A DNA stretch of 64,000 nucleotides, taken from contig NZ_CP036498.1 in NCBI RefSeq assembly GCF_018279705.1, positions 1,195,001-1,259,000 of the forward strand, in the 5' to 3' direction. Shown in pieces: positions 1 through 8,066 of this stretch. Each line of letters opens with the position of its first letter. Positions within the stretch are counted from its first letter, which is position 1. A program made the position numbers and the translations under genes. This stretch comes from Tardiphaga alba (GTDB taxonomy: Bacteria; Pseudomonadota; Alphaproteobacteria; Rhizobiales; Xanthobacteraceae). The notes under the pieces were generated by a model. The model saw nothing but the letters and a program-made list of their open reading frames with translations, did no database searches and was not told where the DNA came from.

Positions 1-468
1 CAATTGCAGCAAACCATTTTCCGGCCCTGCACGGTGCTGGGGCCGACTACGAACAATCAGATCACCGCACTGTTCGAGCGCCCCGTCGTCACCGGCCTCA
101 GCGGCACGGCGACCCCGTTCTCGCTGATCGCCGATAGCGACGTGGTTGCCGCGCTGGCGCAGGCGGTGCGCACCGGCAAACCCGGCATCTACAATCTCGC
201 CGGTGACGGCACGCTCAGCCTGCGCGAGATCGCGCAGCTCAACGGCAAGCCGTTCATCCCGATCCCGCCCGCCATCATGCGCGGCGCGCTGCGGCTTCTC
301 AATGCGTTGGGACTGACCAAGCTCACCGCGGAGAATGTCAAGTTCATCCAGTATCGCCCCGTGCTCGACAACACCCGCCTGAAATCCGAATTCGGTTACA
401 CGCCCGAGCTCGATGCCCGCGTCGTGTTCGAGCGCTATCGCGACCAGCGCCCGGATTTGCCCGCATGA
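1..468 (+). CDS. NAD(P)-dependent epimerase/SDR, C-terminal part (cut by window start)
   Basis: The reading frame is open from the first base, so the N-terminal Rossmann half lies outside the window and 155 residues are visible. The visible part fits the substrate-binding half of an extended short-chain dehydrogenase/epimerase: an 'RPCTVLGP' segment like the usual RP..VYGP motif, then 'IYNLAGDGTLSLREI', the familiar segment where the nucleotide-sugar epimerase family reads 'YN.g.g...s..el'. Its stop overlaps the ATG of the next gene (ATGA), so the two are probably co-transcribed. The substrate cannot be told from this fragment. Confidence 0.75.
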   Translation, partial: QLQQTIFRPCTVLGPTTNNQITALFERPVVTGLSGTATPFSLIADSDVVAALAQAVRTGKPGIYNLAGDGTLSLREIAQLNGKPFIPIPPAIMRGALRLLNALGLTKLTAENVKFIQYRPVLDNTRLKSEFGYTPELDARVVFERYRDQRPDLPA

Positions 469-1741
469 CTCATCTCGTCATTGGCGCCGGCCCGCAGGCC
501 TTGCCGCCATCAAGAGCATGAAGACCGCCGGCCATGCAGTCGAGGCCGTCGAGCAGAACGCCGATGTCGGCGGGCAATGGCTCTATGGTTCAGCACCGAG
601 CGCCGTTTATGCATCGACGCATCTGATCTCGTCGAAGCGCACCACGGCCTTTGCAGATTTCCCGATGCCCGAGAACTGGCCGGCCTATCCGAGCCATCGT
701 CAGGTACTCGACTATTTGCATAGCTATGCGCGACATTTCGATCTCTATCCATCGATCCGCTTCAACACCGGCGTGCAATCCCTGAAGCGGGAAGGGGATG
801 GCTGGCGCGCGACATTCAGCGACGGCACATCCGCCGGATATGCCGGCGTCATCATCGCCAACGGCCATCTCAGCGATCCCCTGATCCCCAAGACGGCAGG
901 CGCGTTCGACGGTCCGGTGATGCATGCCAAGGACTATAAGACCGCCGATATTTTTGAAGGAAAGCGCGTGCTGGTCGTCGGCATGGGCAATACCGGCTGC
1001 GATATCGTCGTCGATGCCGTGCACCGTGCGGACAAGGTGCTGTGGAGCGTGCGCGGCGGCAATCACTTCGTGCCGAAATTTCTGGGCGGCAAGCCGGCCG
1101 ACGAAGGCAATCACAAGCCGAAACGCTTCATCATTCCGAAGGGAATTCGCGCGCGCCTGCATGAGCCGATCCTGCGCTTCATCGTCGGTCCGCCCGAACG
1201 CTTCGGGCTGCCGAAGCCCGGGCATCGGCTCTATGATCGCACGCCTATCGTCAACTCGCTGGTGCTGCAGCATTTGGGTCAAGGCGATGTCACCGTGCGA
1301 AAACCGATCCGCGAATTTGCCGGCAAGCGCGTGGTGTTTGCCGATGGGCAGGCCGACGAGGTCGATCTCGTTTTGCTCGCCACTGGCTATCGGATCACGT
1401 TTCCGTTTCTGGGTGATCTGGCCGCGCTCGACTGGCAGGACGCCATCGGTGCGCCGCGCCTGTTCATGAACATGTTTCCGTCAGACGATAACGGGCTCTA
1501 TGTCGCCGGCCTTCTCGAAGGCGCTGGCGTCGGCTGGGAGGGCCGCGCGCTGCAGGCGCGCGTGATCGCGGCCTATCTTGCAGCCCGCGCTGCGCGTCCG
1601 GATGCCGCTGCGGCGTGGCGACGCGAGATCGCGACATGGTTCGCGCAGCCGCAGCGCGGGGATGGCGGCGAGCATGGCCTGTTTGTCGATTTTTTGACCT
1701 ATAAGCGCGACCTGCAACGCGCTTTGGCCCGGTTGAGTTGA
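465..1741 (+). pseudogene. Flavin-containing monooxygenase with a 1-base frameshift near its N-terminus
   Basis: The natural start is the ATG at 465, overlapping the epimerase stop; it reads MTHLVIGAGP, the first half of the FAD-binding GxGxxG motif. The frame then breaks near 491-496. The rest (GLAAIKSM onward) continues in another frame to 1741. One extra G in the run at 491-494 would give an unbroken protein of about 425 residues, normal for the family. The remainder has the second Rossmann motif (GMGNTG) and the FMO fingerprint FxGxxxHxxxY (FDGPVMHAKDY). Such enzymes use NADPH and FAD to oxygenate soft nucleophiles or ketones; the substrate is unknown. Either a sequencing error or a very recent lesion: the downstream part shows no decay. 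Confidence 0.75.
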
Positions 1742-1790
1742 CACGTCAGGGGTCTATAACTTGCCCCGCAATCAATCAGTGGAGGATCCC

Positions 1791-2465
1791 ATGGGAACAT
1801 CGATCAGCTTCAAGCGCCCCGACGGCAAGGAAGCCAAGGGCTATCTGGCGAAGGCCGGCTGCGCCAATGCGCCGGGCGTGGTCATGATCCAGGAATGGTG
1901 GGGCCTGTCCGACCAGATCAAGGGGCTCGCCGATCGCCTCGCCCAGGAAGGTTTCGATGTGTTGGCGCCGGATCTCTATAACGGCGTGGTCGTGCCCTAT
2001 CACGACACGGACGCTGCCAACAAAGAGATGAACTCGCTCGATTTCATGGATGCCACCACGCAGACCGTGCGCGGCGCCGTGCAATATCTGTCGAAGGATG
2101 GCGCCAAGGTCGGCCTCACCGGCTTCTGCCTCGGCGGCGCCGTCACCGTGATCGGCGCGACCAAGATCCCCGAGCTGAGCGCTGCGGTTGCGTTCTACGG
2201 CATCCCGCCGGAGCAGGCCGCAAAGCCCGCCGACGTGCAGGTGCCGCTGCAGGGGCACTTCGCCAATCGCGACGACTGGTGCACGCCGGAAGTGGTCGAT
2301 AATTTCGAGAAGGGCCTGAAGGCCGCCGGCAAGAGCGCGGAATTCTTCCGCTATGACGCCGACCACGCCTTCGTCAACGAACAGCGCGCCGAGGTGCACG
2401 ATCTCGAAGCCGCCAAGCTCGCCTGGGGCCGCGCGGCTGCGTTCTTCAAGAAGCATCTGGGGTAA
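1791..2465 (+). CDS. Dienelactone hydrolase family protein
   Basis: A 224-residue alpha/beta hydrolase. The ATG at 1791 was chosen over an upstream TTG because GGAGG lies 6-10 bases before it. The catalytic triad of the dienelactone hydrolase family is visible: Cys113 in GFCLGG, Asp161 or Asp162 in NRDDW and His192 in DADHAF; Glu35 in IQEWWG matches the conserved Glu that primes the cysteine. Length equals the family norm (about 220-240). The classical enzyme opens dienelactone in chlorocatechol degradation, but many homologues act on other lactones or esters and no aromatic pathway genes are nearby, so the substrate is open. Cytoplasmic; no signal peptide. Confidence 0.85.
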   Translation: MGTSISFKRPDGKEAKGYLAKAGCANAPGVVMIQEWWGLSDQIKGLADRLAQEGFDVLAPDLYNGVVVPYHDTDAANKEMNSLDFMDATTQTVRGAVQYLSKDGAKVGLTGFCLGGAVTVIGATKIPELSAAVAFYGIPPEQAAKPADVQVPLQGHFANRDDWCTPEVVDNFEKGLKAAGKSAEFFRYDADHAFVNEQRAEVHDLEAAKLAWGRAAAFFKKHLG

Positions 2466-2477
2466 TCGAGGGACCGC

Positions 2478-2972
2478 ATGCTGATCCGCAGGGCTCGCAG
2501 CGATGATGCCGCAAAGGCCTGCGTGGTCATGCGGAGGTCGATCAGCGAGCTCTGCGGCAGCGACCATCACGGCGATCCCGCAACCCTTGACGCCTGGCTG
2601 GCAAACAAGACGCCAGCCGTGTTCGAGCGCTGGATCGCCGATACCGGCAATGTCGTTCTGGTCGCGGCCGAGGACGACGCCATTCTTGCGGTTGGCGCTG
2701 TCAGAACCAACGGCGAGATCACGCTCAACTATGTGTCGCCGGATGCACGCTTCCGGGGCGTCAGCCGCGCTCTTCTGGCAGGGCTGGAAGAGGTTGCCAG
2801 CGATTTTGGCAACGAGATGTGTTGCCTGACCAGCACCGAGACGGCGCATCGCTTCTATCTCTCGTGTGGCTACACGGATTGCGAAGACCCCGAGGGAAAA
2901 TTCGGGACGTCCAGCTCCTATCCCATGCAGAAGTCGCTGCGCGGCACAGGATCGCCAAGCCCGTCACCATGA
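2478..2972 (+). CDS. GNAT family N-acetyltransferase
   Basis: A 164-residue protein with a GNAT fold. It starts 'MLIRRARSDD' (beta-1), has a central 'AVGAVRTNGEITLNYVSP' strand pair, the acetyl-CoA pyrophosphate loop region (ARFRGVSRALL, matching R/Q-x-x-G-x-G/A loosely) and the C-terminal 'AHRFYLSCGY' helix-strand typical of the family. It starts 12 bases after the hydrolase stop and its stop overlaps the next gene's ATG, so it is in an operon with another GNAT gene. The acceptor substrate cannot be predicted. Confidence 0.75.
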   Translation: MLIRRARSDDAAKACVVMRRSISELCGSDHHGDPATLDAWLANKTPAVFERWIADTGNVVLVAAEDDAILAVGAVRTNGEITLNYVSPDARFRGVSRALLAGLEEVASDFGNEMCCLTSTETAHRFYLSCGYTDCEDPEGKFGTSSSYPMQKSLRGTGSPSPSP

Positions 2973-3439
2973 CCGTCACGATCTCCGACCTCCGTCACAT
3001 CCCGGAATTCTTCGACACCGTAGTGGACCGCATCTGGCAGGCATGGTGGAAGCGCCATGGCGTGCCGGAGGCCTATATCGTCGAGCGCCTGCGCGAGAAC
3101 ATGGCGGGCAATGACCTGCCGATTGCGTTCGTCGCCCATCGCGGAGCAACCTTTCTCGGCACCGCTTCGCTGCTTGTTTCCGATCTCGATGAACGTCGGC
3201 AATACACGCCCTGGGTCGCCGCCGTCTGGATCGAGCCGGATGCGCGCGGGCAGGGCCTTGCGCCGGCTTTGATCGCGCATGCATGCGCTGAGGCCTTCGC
3301 GCGGGGGCATGGCAGGGTCTATCTCTGCGCGGTGCCGGTCCGGCGATCCTATTATATGGCGCTCGGGTGGGAGCCGATCGAAAACGAAGTAGGGCCGCTC
3401 ACGCTCACTGTATTTGTGAAAGCAAGGCCGGCAACCTGA
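2969..3439 (+). CDS. GNAT family N-acetyltransferase
   Basis: 156 residues from the ATG at 2969, which overlaps the previous stop (ATGA); the open frame extends further upstream but that part would only duplicate the preceding gene. The acetyl-CoA binding motif A is clear (VWIEPDARGQGLAPALI, i.e. R-G-x-G-L-A), followed by 'RRSYYMALGWEPI', the usual C-terminal Y..xGF/W motif. Two unrelated GNAT genes in translational coupling suggests a joint role, but neither substrate is recognisable. Confidence 0.8.
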   Translation: MTVTISDLRHIPEFFDTVVDRIWQAWWKRHGVPEAYIVERLRENMAGNDLPIAFVAHRGATFLGTASLLVSDLDERRQYTPWVAAVWIEPDARGQGLAPALIAHACAEAFARGHGRVYLCAVPVRRSYYMALGWEPIENEVGPLTLTVFVKARPAT

Positions 3440-3459
3440 ACGGTTGATGGCTTGAAGTG

Positions 3460-3472
3460 CACCTATAAGGTG
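3460..3472. promoter_or_regulatory. Possible VapBC operator (short inverted repeat)
   Basis: A perfect 13-base dyad, CACCT-ATA-AGGTG, lies 57-69 bases before the antitoxin start. VapB/AbrB-type antitoxins autoregulate by binding palindromes near their promoter, so this is a reasonable operator candidate. No good -35/-10 pair at normal spacing was found, so this is inference only. Confidence 0.35.
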
Positions 3473-3528
3473 TTTCTATTTGAGATTTCGCTTCGCATGA
3501 TCTATGTTGAGACGAAGAGGACTTGATC

Positions 3529-3759
3529 ATGATTGTCTCGAAACTGGGTGATGGCCTGATCGTCAGGCTACCCGACAACGTCGTGGAAACGTTGGGTTTG
3601 AAAGAGGGCGACAAGGTCACTGTTAGACCGCTGGATGTCGCGCCTGCGGCTGCCACAACCCCCGCCGCTCGGAGGGAAGTGCTTGATGAGCTCCGGCAGT
3701 TTCAAGGCATGATGCCGGCCGACTTCAAGTTCAACCGCGACGAGGCGAATGAGCGATAG
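3529..3759 (+). CDS. AbrB/MazE-type antitoxin (VapB-like)
   Basis: 76 residues. The ATG at 3529 follows GAAGAGGA with good spacing; an in-frame TTG two codons upstream is less likely. Residues 1-45 form a SpoVT/AbrB swapped-hairpin DNA-binding domain: 'MIVSKLGDGLIVRLP', then 'LGLKEGDKVTV'. The C-terminal tail (LRQFQGMMPADFKFNRDEAN) is the kind of extended peptide that plugs the active site of a PIN toxin. It overlaps the toxin gene by 11 bases, the standard antitoxin-first layout of type II modules. Confidence 0.85.
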   Translation: MIVSKLGDGLIVRLPDNVVETLGLKEGDKVTVRPLDVAPAAATTPAARREVLDELRQFQGMMPADFKFNRDEANER

Positions 3760-4174
3760 CTTTTTCGATTCGAACGTTCTCCTGTACCTCGCCTCGGGGA
3801 TGCTGGGTCGCGTGGAGAGAGTCCAAAATCTTGTCGATGATGGCGGTAATGTCAGCGTCCAAGTGCTGAACGAAATGGCCAATGTGTCGCGACGCAAGTT
3901 TGGCATGTCGTGGCAGCAGACGTCGCAGTTCATCAACCGAACAGTGAGGCTTTTCGATATATGGCCGGTCACCGTTGACATTCACAAAGACGGCCTCCGC
4001 CTCGCCGAACGCTACGGCTTCGCCATCTATGACAGCTTCATCGTCGCTGCGGCCCTTGCGGCGGATTGCGACACCCTCTGGTCCGAAGACATGCAGGCCG
4101 GCATGGTCGTCGATGGCCGGCTGACAATCGCAAATCCGTTCCAGGGCGATCCATCCTTGATCCCGGCCTCTTGA
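3749..4174 (+). CDS. PIN-domain toxin (VapC-like ribonuclease)
   Basis: 141 residues with the acidic quartet of PIN nucleases: Asp7 (FFDSNVLLY), Glu42 (VLNEM), Asp95 (YDSFIVAAA) and Asp114 (WSEDM). These coordinate Mg2+/Mn2+ for RNA cleavage; VapC toxins typically cut tRNA or the sarcin-ricin loop, but the target cannot be predicted. It starts inside the end of the antitoxin gene and is probably translated from the same mRNA. It ends only 32 bases before the trpL leader peptide, so the module sits directly on the 5' side of the trp regulatory region. Confidence 0.88.
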   Translation: MSDSFFDSNVLLYLASGMLGRVERVQNLVDDGGNVSVQVLNEMANVSRRKFGMSWQQTSQFINRTVRLFDIWPVTVDIHKDGLRLAERYGFAIYDSFIVAAALAADCDTLWSEDMQAGMVVDGRLTIANPFQGDPSLIPAS

Positions 4175-4206
4175 CGCCGTCCGTTTCCCGTGGCTCAGTG
4201 CCGGCC

Positions 4207-4254
4207 ATGAGCACCCCTGTCCGCAACTCCCGTCGTTGGTGGCGCACCTCCTGA
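4207..4254 (+). CDS. trpL: trpL leader peptide with tandem tryptophans
   Basis: A 15-codon open frame, ATG to TGA, reading MSTPVRNSRRWWRTS. Consecutive Trp codons (4237-4242) near the end of a tiny ORF upstream of a trpE gene are the hallmark of an attenuator leader: ribosome stalling at them under Trp starvation decides which RNA hairpin forms. Rhizobial trpE(G) genes are known to be attenuated in this way, and in Sinorhizobium the terminated leader RNA and its peptide also act in trans. The peptide ends exactly where the 1:2 hairpin begins. Confidence 0.88.
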   Translation: MSTPVRNSRRWWRTS

Positions 4255-4322
4255 AGAGGTGGCTGGTGCGATTTGCTCTTTTCCCAATCGTCGAAGGCCG
4301 CCATCGCAGTGCGACGGCTTTT
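4245..4322 (+). promoter_or_regulatory. trp attenuator with mutually exclusive hairpins
   Basis: Three alternative pairings can be drawn. 1:2 (pause): CACCTC 4245-4250 with GAGGTG 4256-4261, covering the end of trpL. 2:3 (antiterminator): GGTGGC 4258-4263 with GCCATC 4300-4305 (one G-U pair) or with GCCGCC 4297-4302. 3:4 (terminator): 4300-4318 followed by TTTT. Segment 2 and segment 3 are each shared by two pairings, so the structures exclude each other: the classical logic of transcription attenuation. Pairing was done by eye, without energy calculation. Confidence 0.8.
4300..4322 (+). terminator. trp attenuator terminator hairpin
   Basis: GCCaTCGC - AGT - GCGAcGGC with one A/C mismatch, then TTTT at 4319-4322. 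It ends 52 bases before the trpE(G) ATG, so when it forms transcription would stop before the structural gene. Confidence 0.75.
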
Positions 4323-4374
4323 CGACGTTTGTCCTGTGTGGCGCCCTCCGGCTTCGTTTCCGTAAGAGGACACA

Positions 4375-6537
4375 ATGAACAGGACGATCTTTTCTCTCCC
4401 CGCTGAGAGTACCTACAGAACGGCCGGCGGCCTGACCGTCACGCGCCACGCCGAGATGTTCACCGGCGGCACCGCGCTGGACGATCTCATCACCCGCCTC
4501 GATCACCACCGCGGCGTAGTGTTGTCCTCCGGCACTACGGTGCCGGGCCGTTATGAGAGCTTCGATCTCGGCTTTTCCGATCCGCCGCTGCTGCTGGAAA
4601 CCACCGGCACGGATTTCGCCATCACCGCGCTGAACAAGCGCGGGCAGGTGCTGATCGCCTTCATCGCCGAGACCCTGCGCGATCCCTGCGTGGTGCTCGA
4701 CGGCCGCACCATGGCGAAGCTGAAGGGCCACATTGTCCGCGGCGAGGCGCCGGTGGAGGAAGACCAGCGCACCCGCCGCGCCAGCGTGATGTCGCTGATC
4801 CGCGATCTCGTCGCGCAGCTGTTCTCGTCCGCCGATCCCATGCTCGGCCTGTTCGGCGCCTTCGCCTATGACCTCGTCTTCCAGGTCGAGGACCTCAAGC
4901 AGAAGCGCGCCCGCGAGGCCGACCAGCGCGACATCGTGCTCTATATTCCCGATCGCCTGCTGGCCTATGACCGCGCCACCGGCCGCGGCGTCACGCTCAC
5001 CTACGATTTCACTTTCAAGGAGCGCTCCACCGAAGGCTTGCCGCGCGAAACGCCAGAGAGCGGTTACAACAAGGCGTCGCGCGAAGGCTTTGCCGATCAC
5101 GCACCCGGCGAATATCAGGAGACTGTCGAGAAGGCCCGCGCCGCCTTTGCGCGCGGCGATCTGTTCGAAGCCGTGCCCGGCCAGCTTTTCGCCGAGCCCT
5201 GCGATCGCTCGCCGGCCGAAGTATTCCAGCGCCTCTGCATCATCAATCCGTCGCCCTATGGCGCGCTGATGAATCTCGGCGACGGCGAATTCCTCGTCTC
5301 CGCCTCGCCGGAAATGTTCGTGCGCTCCGATGGTCGCCGCGTCGAGACCTGTCCGATCTCCGGCACCATCGCGCGCGGTTCCGATGCCATCGGCGATGCC
5401 GAGCAGATCCGGCAACTGCTGAATTCGGAGAAGGACGAGTTCGAGCTCAATATGTGCACCGACGTCGATCGCAACGACAAGGCGCGCGTCTGCGTGCCCG
5501 GCACCATCAAGGTGCTCGCGCGCCGCCAGATCGAGACCTACTCAAAACTCTTCCACACGGTCGATCATGTGGAAGGAATGCTGCGGCCGGGCTTCGATGC
5601 GCTCGATGCGTTTCTCACTCACGCCTGGGCCGTTACCGTCACCGGCGCGCCAAAACTGTGGGCGATGCAGTTCGTCGAGGACAATGAGCGTTCGTCGCGG
5701 CGCTGGTATGCCGGCGCCATCGGCGTGGTCGGTTTTGACGGCACCATCAATACCGGCATCACCATCCGCACCATCCGGATGAAGGACGGACTCGCCGAAG
5801 TCCGCGTCGGTGCCACGCTGCTGTTCGATAGCGATCCGGTTGCGGAGGAGAAGGAGTGCCAGACCAAGGCCGCGGCGCTGTTCCAGGCGCTGCGCGGCGA
5901 TGCGCCGAAGAAACTGTCGGTCTTCGCGCCGGATGCCCGCGGCTCCGGCAAGAAGGTGCTTCTGGTCGATCACGAGGACAGCTTTGTCCATATGCTGGCA
6001 GATTACTTCCGGCAGGTCGGCGCCGACGTCAGCGTGGTCCGGCATGTCCATGCGCAGACGGTTTTGAATCGCGACGATTTCGATCTGCTGGTGCTGTCGC
6101 CCGGTCCCGGCCGCCCCGCCGATTTCGGCATCTCGAAGACCATCGACACCGCGCTGGCGAAAAACCTCCCGGTGTTCGGCGTCTGTCTCGGCGTGCAGGC
6201 CATCGGCGAGTATTTTGGCGGCAAGCTCGGCCAGCTGACGCAGCCGGCTCATGGCCGTCCGTCGCGGGTGCAGGTCAAGGGCGGGCAGTTGATGCAGGGG
6301 CTGCCCAACGAGGTCACCATCGGCCGCTATCACTCGCTGTTCGTCGAGATGGGAGATATGCCCGAAGCGCTCACTGTCACGGCCACCACCGAGGATGGCG
6401 TCGCCATGGCCATCGAGCACAAGACGCTGCCGGTGGGCGGCGTCCAGTTCCACCCGGAATCGCTGATGTCGCTGGGTGGAGAGGTCGGGCTGCGCATTGT
6501 TGAAAATGCGTTCCGGTTGGGCCAAAAGGCGACCTGA
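4375..6537 (+). CDS. trpE(G): Anthranilate synthase, fused TrpE-TrpG
   Basis: 720 residues, one polypeptide carrying both subunits of anthranilate synthase (chorismate + glutamine to anthranilate + pyruvate + glutamate, first step of tryptophan synthesis). Residues 1 to about 505 are the chorismate-binding TrpE domain (PISGTIARG, '[11 protein letters not shown]', and '[11 protein letters not shown]', as in aminase component I). About 525-715 is the class I glutamine amidotransferase: Cys604 in FGVCLGVQ, His693 and Glu695 in VQFHPES complete the triad. This fusion is typical of rhizobia and Azospirillum. It follows the trpL attenuator, so it should be derepressed when charged tRNA-Trp is low. 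RBS AAGAGGA precedes the ATG. Confidence 0.96.
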   Translation: MNRTIFSLPAESTYRTAGGLTVTRHAEMFTGGTALDDLITRLDHHRGVVLSSGTTVPGRYESFDLGFSDPPLLLETTGTDFAITALNKRGQVLIAFIAETLRDPCVVLDGRTMAKLKGHIVRGEAPVEEDQRTRRASVMSLIRDLVAQLFSSADPMLGLFGAFAYDLVFQVEDLKQKRAREADQRDIVLYIPDRLLAYDRATGRGVTLTYDFTFKERSTEGLPRETPESGYNKASREGFADHAPGEYQETVEKARAAFARGDLFEAVPGQLFAEPCDRSPAEVFQRLCIINPSPYGALMNLGDGEFLVSASPEMFVRSDGRRVETCPISGTIARGSDAIGDAEQIRQLLNSEKDEFELNMCTDVDRNDKARVCVPGTIKVLARRQIETYSKLFHTVDHVEGMLRPGFDALDAFLTHAWAVTVTGAPKLWAMQFVEDNERSSRRWYAGAIGVVGFDGTINTGITIRTIRMKDGLAEVRVGATLLFDSDPVAEEKECQTKAAALFQALRGDAPKKLSVFAPDARGSGKKVLLVDHEDSFVHMLADYFRQVGADVSVVRHVHAQTVLNRDDFDLLVLSPGPGRPADFGISKTIDTALAKNLPVFGVCLGVQAIGEYFGGKLGQLTQPAHGRPSRVQVKGGQLMQGLPNEVTIGRYHSLFVEMGDMPEALTVTATTEDGVAMAIEHKTLPVGGVQFHPESLMSLGGEVGLRIVENAFRLGQKAT

Positions 6538-6640
6538 ACCGGCGGGCGCCCGACCGCAATGGGCAATCCGGCCTGCTTGTGGCATCCGGATTGCTTCAGT
6601 AGGTTCCACGCGTCCGAACCCGACCGAAACAGAGATCCTG

Positions 6641-7186
6641 ATGACCCCTGAACTCGCTCACGACCTGAAGGCTTCCGTCCGCACCATTCCGGATTATCCG
6701 AAGCCGGGGATCCTGTTTCGCGACATCACCACGCTGCTCGGCGATGCCCGCTCGTTCCGCCGTGCGGTGGACGAACTGGTGCATCCTTGGGCCGGCTCCA
6801 AGGTCGACAAGGTCGCCGGCATGGAAGCCCGCGGCTTCATCATCGGCGGCGCCGTGGCGCATCAGGTCTCGGCCGGCTTCGTTCCGATCCGCAAGAAGGG
6901 CAAGCTGCCGCACACCACCGTGCGTATCGCGTATTCTCTGGAATACGGCATCGACGAGATGGAAGTGCATGCGGATGCCATCAAGCCCGGCGAGCGCGTG
7001 ATCCTGGTCGATGACCTCATTGCCACCGGCGGCACGGCTGAGGGCGCGGTGAAGCTGATGCGCCAGATCGGTGCCGATGTGGTGGCAGCCTGCTTCATCA
7101 TCGACCTGCCGGATCTCGGCGGTGCTGCAAAATTGCGCGCCATGGATGTGCCGGTGCGGACGCTGATGACGTTCGAGGGGCATTGA
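6641..7186 (+). CDS. apt: Adenine phosphoribosyltransferase
   Basis: 181 residues, the usual Apt length. Salvages adenine: adenine + PRPP to AMP + PPi in the cytoplasm. The PRPP-binding signature [14 protein letters not shown] is intact, as are '[18 protein letters not shown]' at the N-terminus and '[12 protein letters not shown]'. The frame is open further upstream, into the end of trpE(G), but the ATG at 6641 starts the family's conserved N-terminus and follows an AGAGATC stretch. About 100 bases separate it from trpE(G), so joint transcription is possible but not shown. Confidence 0.95.
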   Translation: MTPELAHDLKASVRTIPDYPKPGILFRDITTLLGDARSFRRAVDELVHPWAGSKVDKVAGMEARGFIIGGAVAHQVSAGFVPIRKKGKLPHTTVRIAYSLEYGIDEMEVHADAIKPGERVILVDDLIATGGTAEGAVKLMRQIGADVVAACFIIDLPDLGGAAKLRAMDVPVRTLMTFEGH

Positions 7187-7191
7187 GCCCC

Positions 7192-7854
7192 TCACATCAG
7201 TAACAGCCCCAGCTCGATCTCGCGGAACGCAAAGTAATTCTTCCGGATCCACTGATGCAGCTCGGTGGATGAATCGTGCTCCGAGCGCAGATAGCCGGTG
7301 AAAGAGAAATTCAGCCGGTCGATATAGGTCTTCAGGAACGGCGGCAGTGCTGCGATATGCAGCATCTTGCCGCGTCCGAGTGCCGGCGGGATTTCGCCGC
7401 GCAGCACCTGTTCATTGTCGACCACATAAAGCGCGCGCTGCGGATATTGTTGCTGCAACGTCTCATAGGCGCGCAGCGACGCACGATCGCTGTCGCCCAT
7501 GAACAGCACGATCGGCACCACGCCACGGCGCGCGGCTTCCTTCGCAAATCCGATCTCGGCGGTCATCCGGAAGAATTCATCGAAGGCGTGATAGCCGAGA
7601 TCGATCACCTTTGCCGTTTCGTCATGGACGATCAGGCGATCCATCAGCGCCATCTTGCCGAAGGTGTCGTTGATGTCGGCGGTCTCGGTCAGCCGCGGCA
7701 GGAAGTCGAGCAGCGACGGTTCCTTCAGGCTGACATCGAACGCAACGACATCGCCGCGTTGAAGCTTGAGGAATTCCGTGAGCAGCCGCGCCATCAGGGT
7801 CTTGCCGACCTGCGGGCGTGTTGAGCAGACGATGTAGACAGGCGTGCGCGACAT
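7192..7854 (-). CDS. P-loop ATPase, ParA/MinD-like with deviant Walker A
   Basis: 220 residues from the ATG at 7852-7854; the frame is open upstream but runs into a palindromic repeat. The N-terminus 'VYIVCSTRPQVGKTLMARLL' is a P-loop in which the KGG of ParA/MinD is replaced by RPQ, and 'VVAFDVSLKEPSLLDFLPR' resembles the A' motif region. The rest is not recognised. It lies head-to-tail with another ParA/MinD-like gene (8067-8822) on the same strand, about 210 bases apart with a palindromic repeat between them. Converges on apt, with only 5 bases between the stops. Function unknown; partner swapping or co-assembly of the two ATPases is speculation. Confidence 0.65.
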   Translation of the reverse strand: MSRTPVYIVCSTRPQVGKTLMARLLTEFLKLQRGDVVAFDVSLKEPSLLDFLPRLTETADINDTFGKMALMDRLIVHDETAKVIDLGYHAFDEFFRMTAEIGFAKEAARRGVVPIVLFMGDSDRASLRAYETLQQQYPQRALYVVDNEQVLRGEIPPALGRGKMLHIAALPPFLKTYIDRLNFSFTGYLRSEHDSSTELHQWIRKNYFAFREIELGLLLM

Positions 7855-7896
7855 GGCGGCAGTATATCGGGGGAATTTGAGCCCGGCTCGGTTCTT

Positions 7897-8044
7897 CACC
7901 TCTCCCCTCCGGGGAGAGGCCGATCCGGCGAAGCCGGAGCGGGTGAGGGGGCTTGCACCGGCGTCTGAGTTTGCCCCCTCACCCGGCGCTATGCGCCGAC
8001 CTCTCCCCTCTAGCGAAGCTTTGCTTCGCACCGGGGGAGAGGTG
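7897..8044. repeat. Palindromic intergenic repeat (CTCTCCCC family)
   Basis: About 148 bases framed by CACCTCTCCCC and GGGGGAGAGGTG as outer arms, with nested inner pairs: CCGGCGAAGCCGG, GGTGAGGGGG against CCCCCTCACC, and GCGAAGCTTTGCTTCGC. It lies between two co-oriented ATPase genes. Three further long elements in this window share parts of this plan (12434, 40949, 51950), and two short ones (10927, 20131). Confidence 0.8.
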
Positions 8045-8066
8045 TGGAGAGAGCGGAGTTTATGTC

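Noticed and set aside
4066..4206. Upstream in-frame extension of the trpL frame
   Set aside because: The longer frame overlaps vapC and shows no coding character; the ATG at 4207 gives the expected short Trp-Trp leader.
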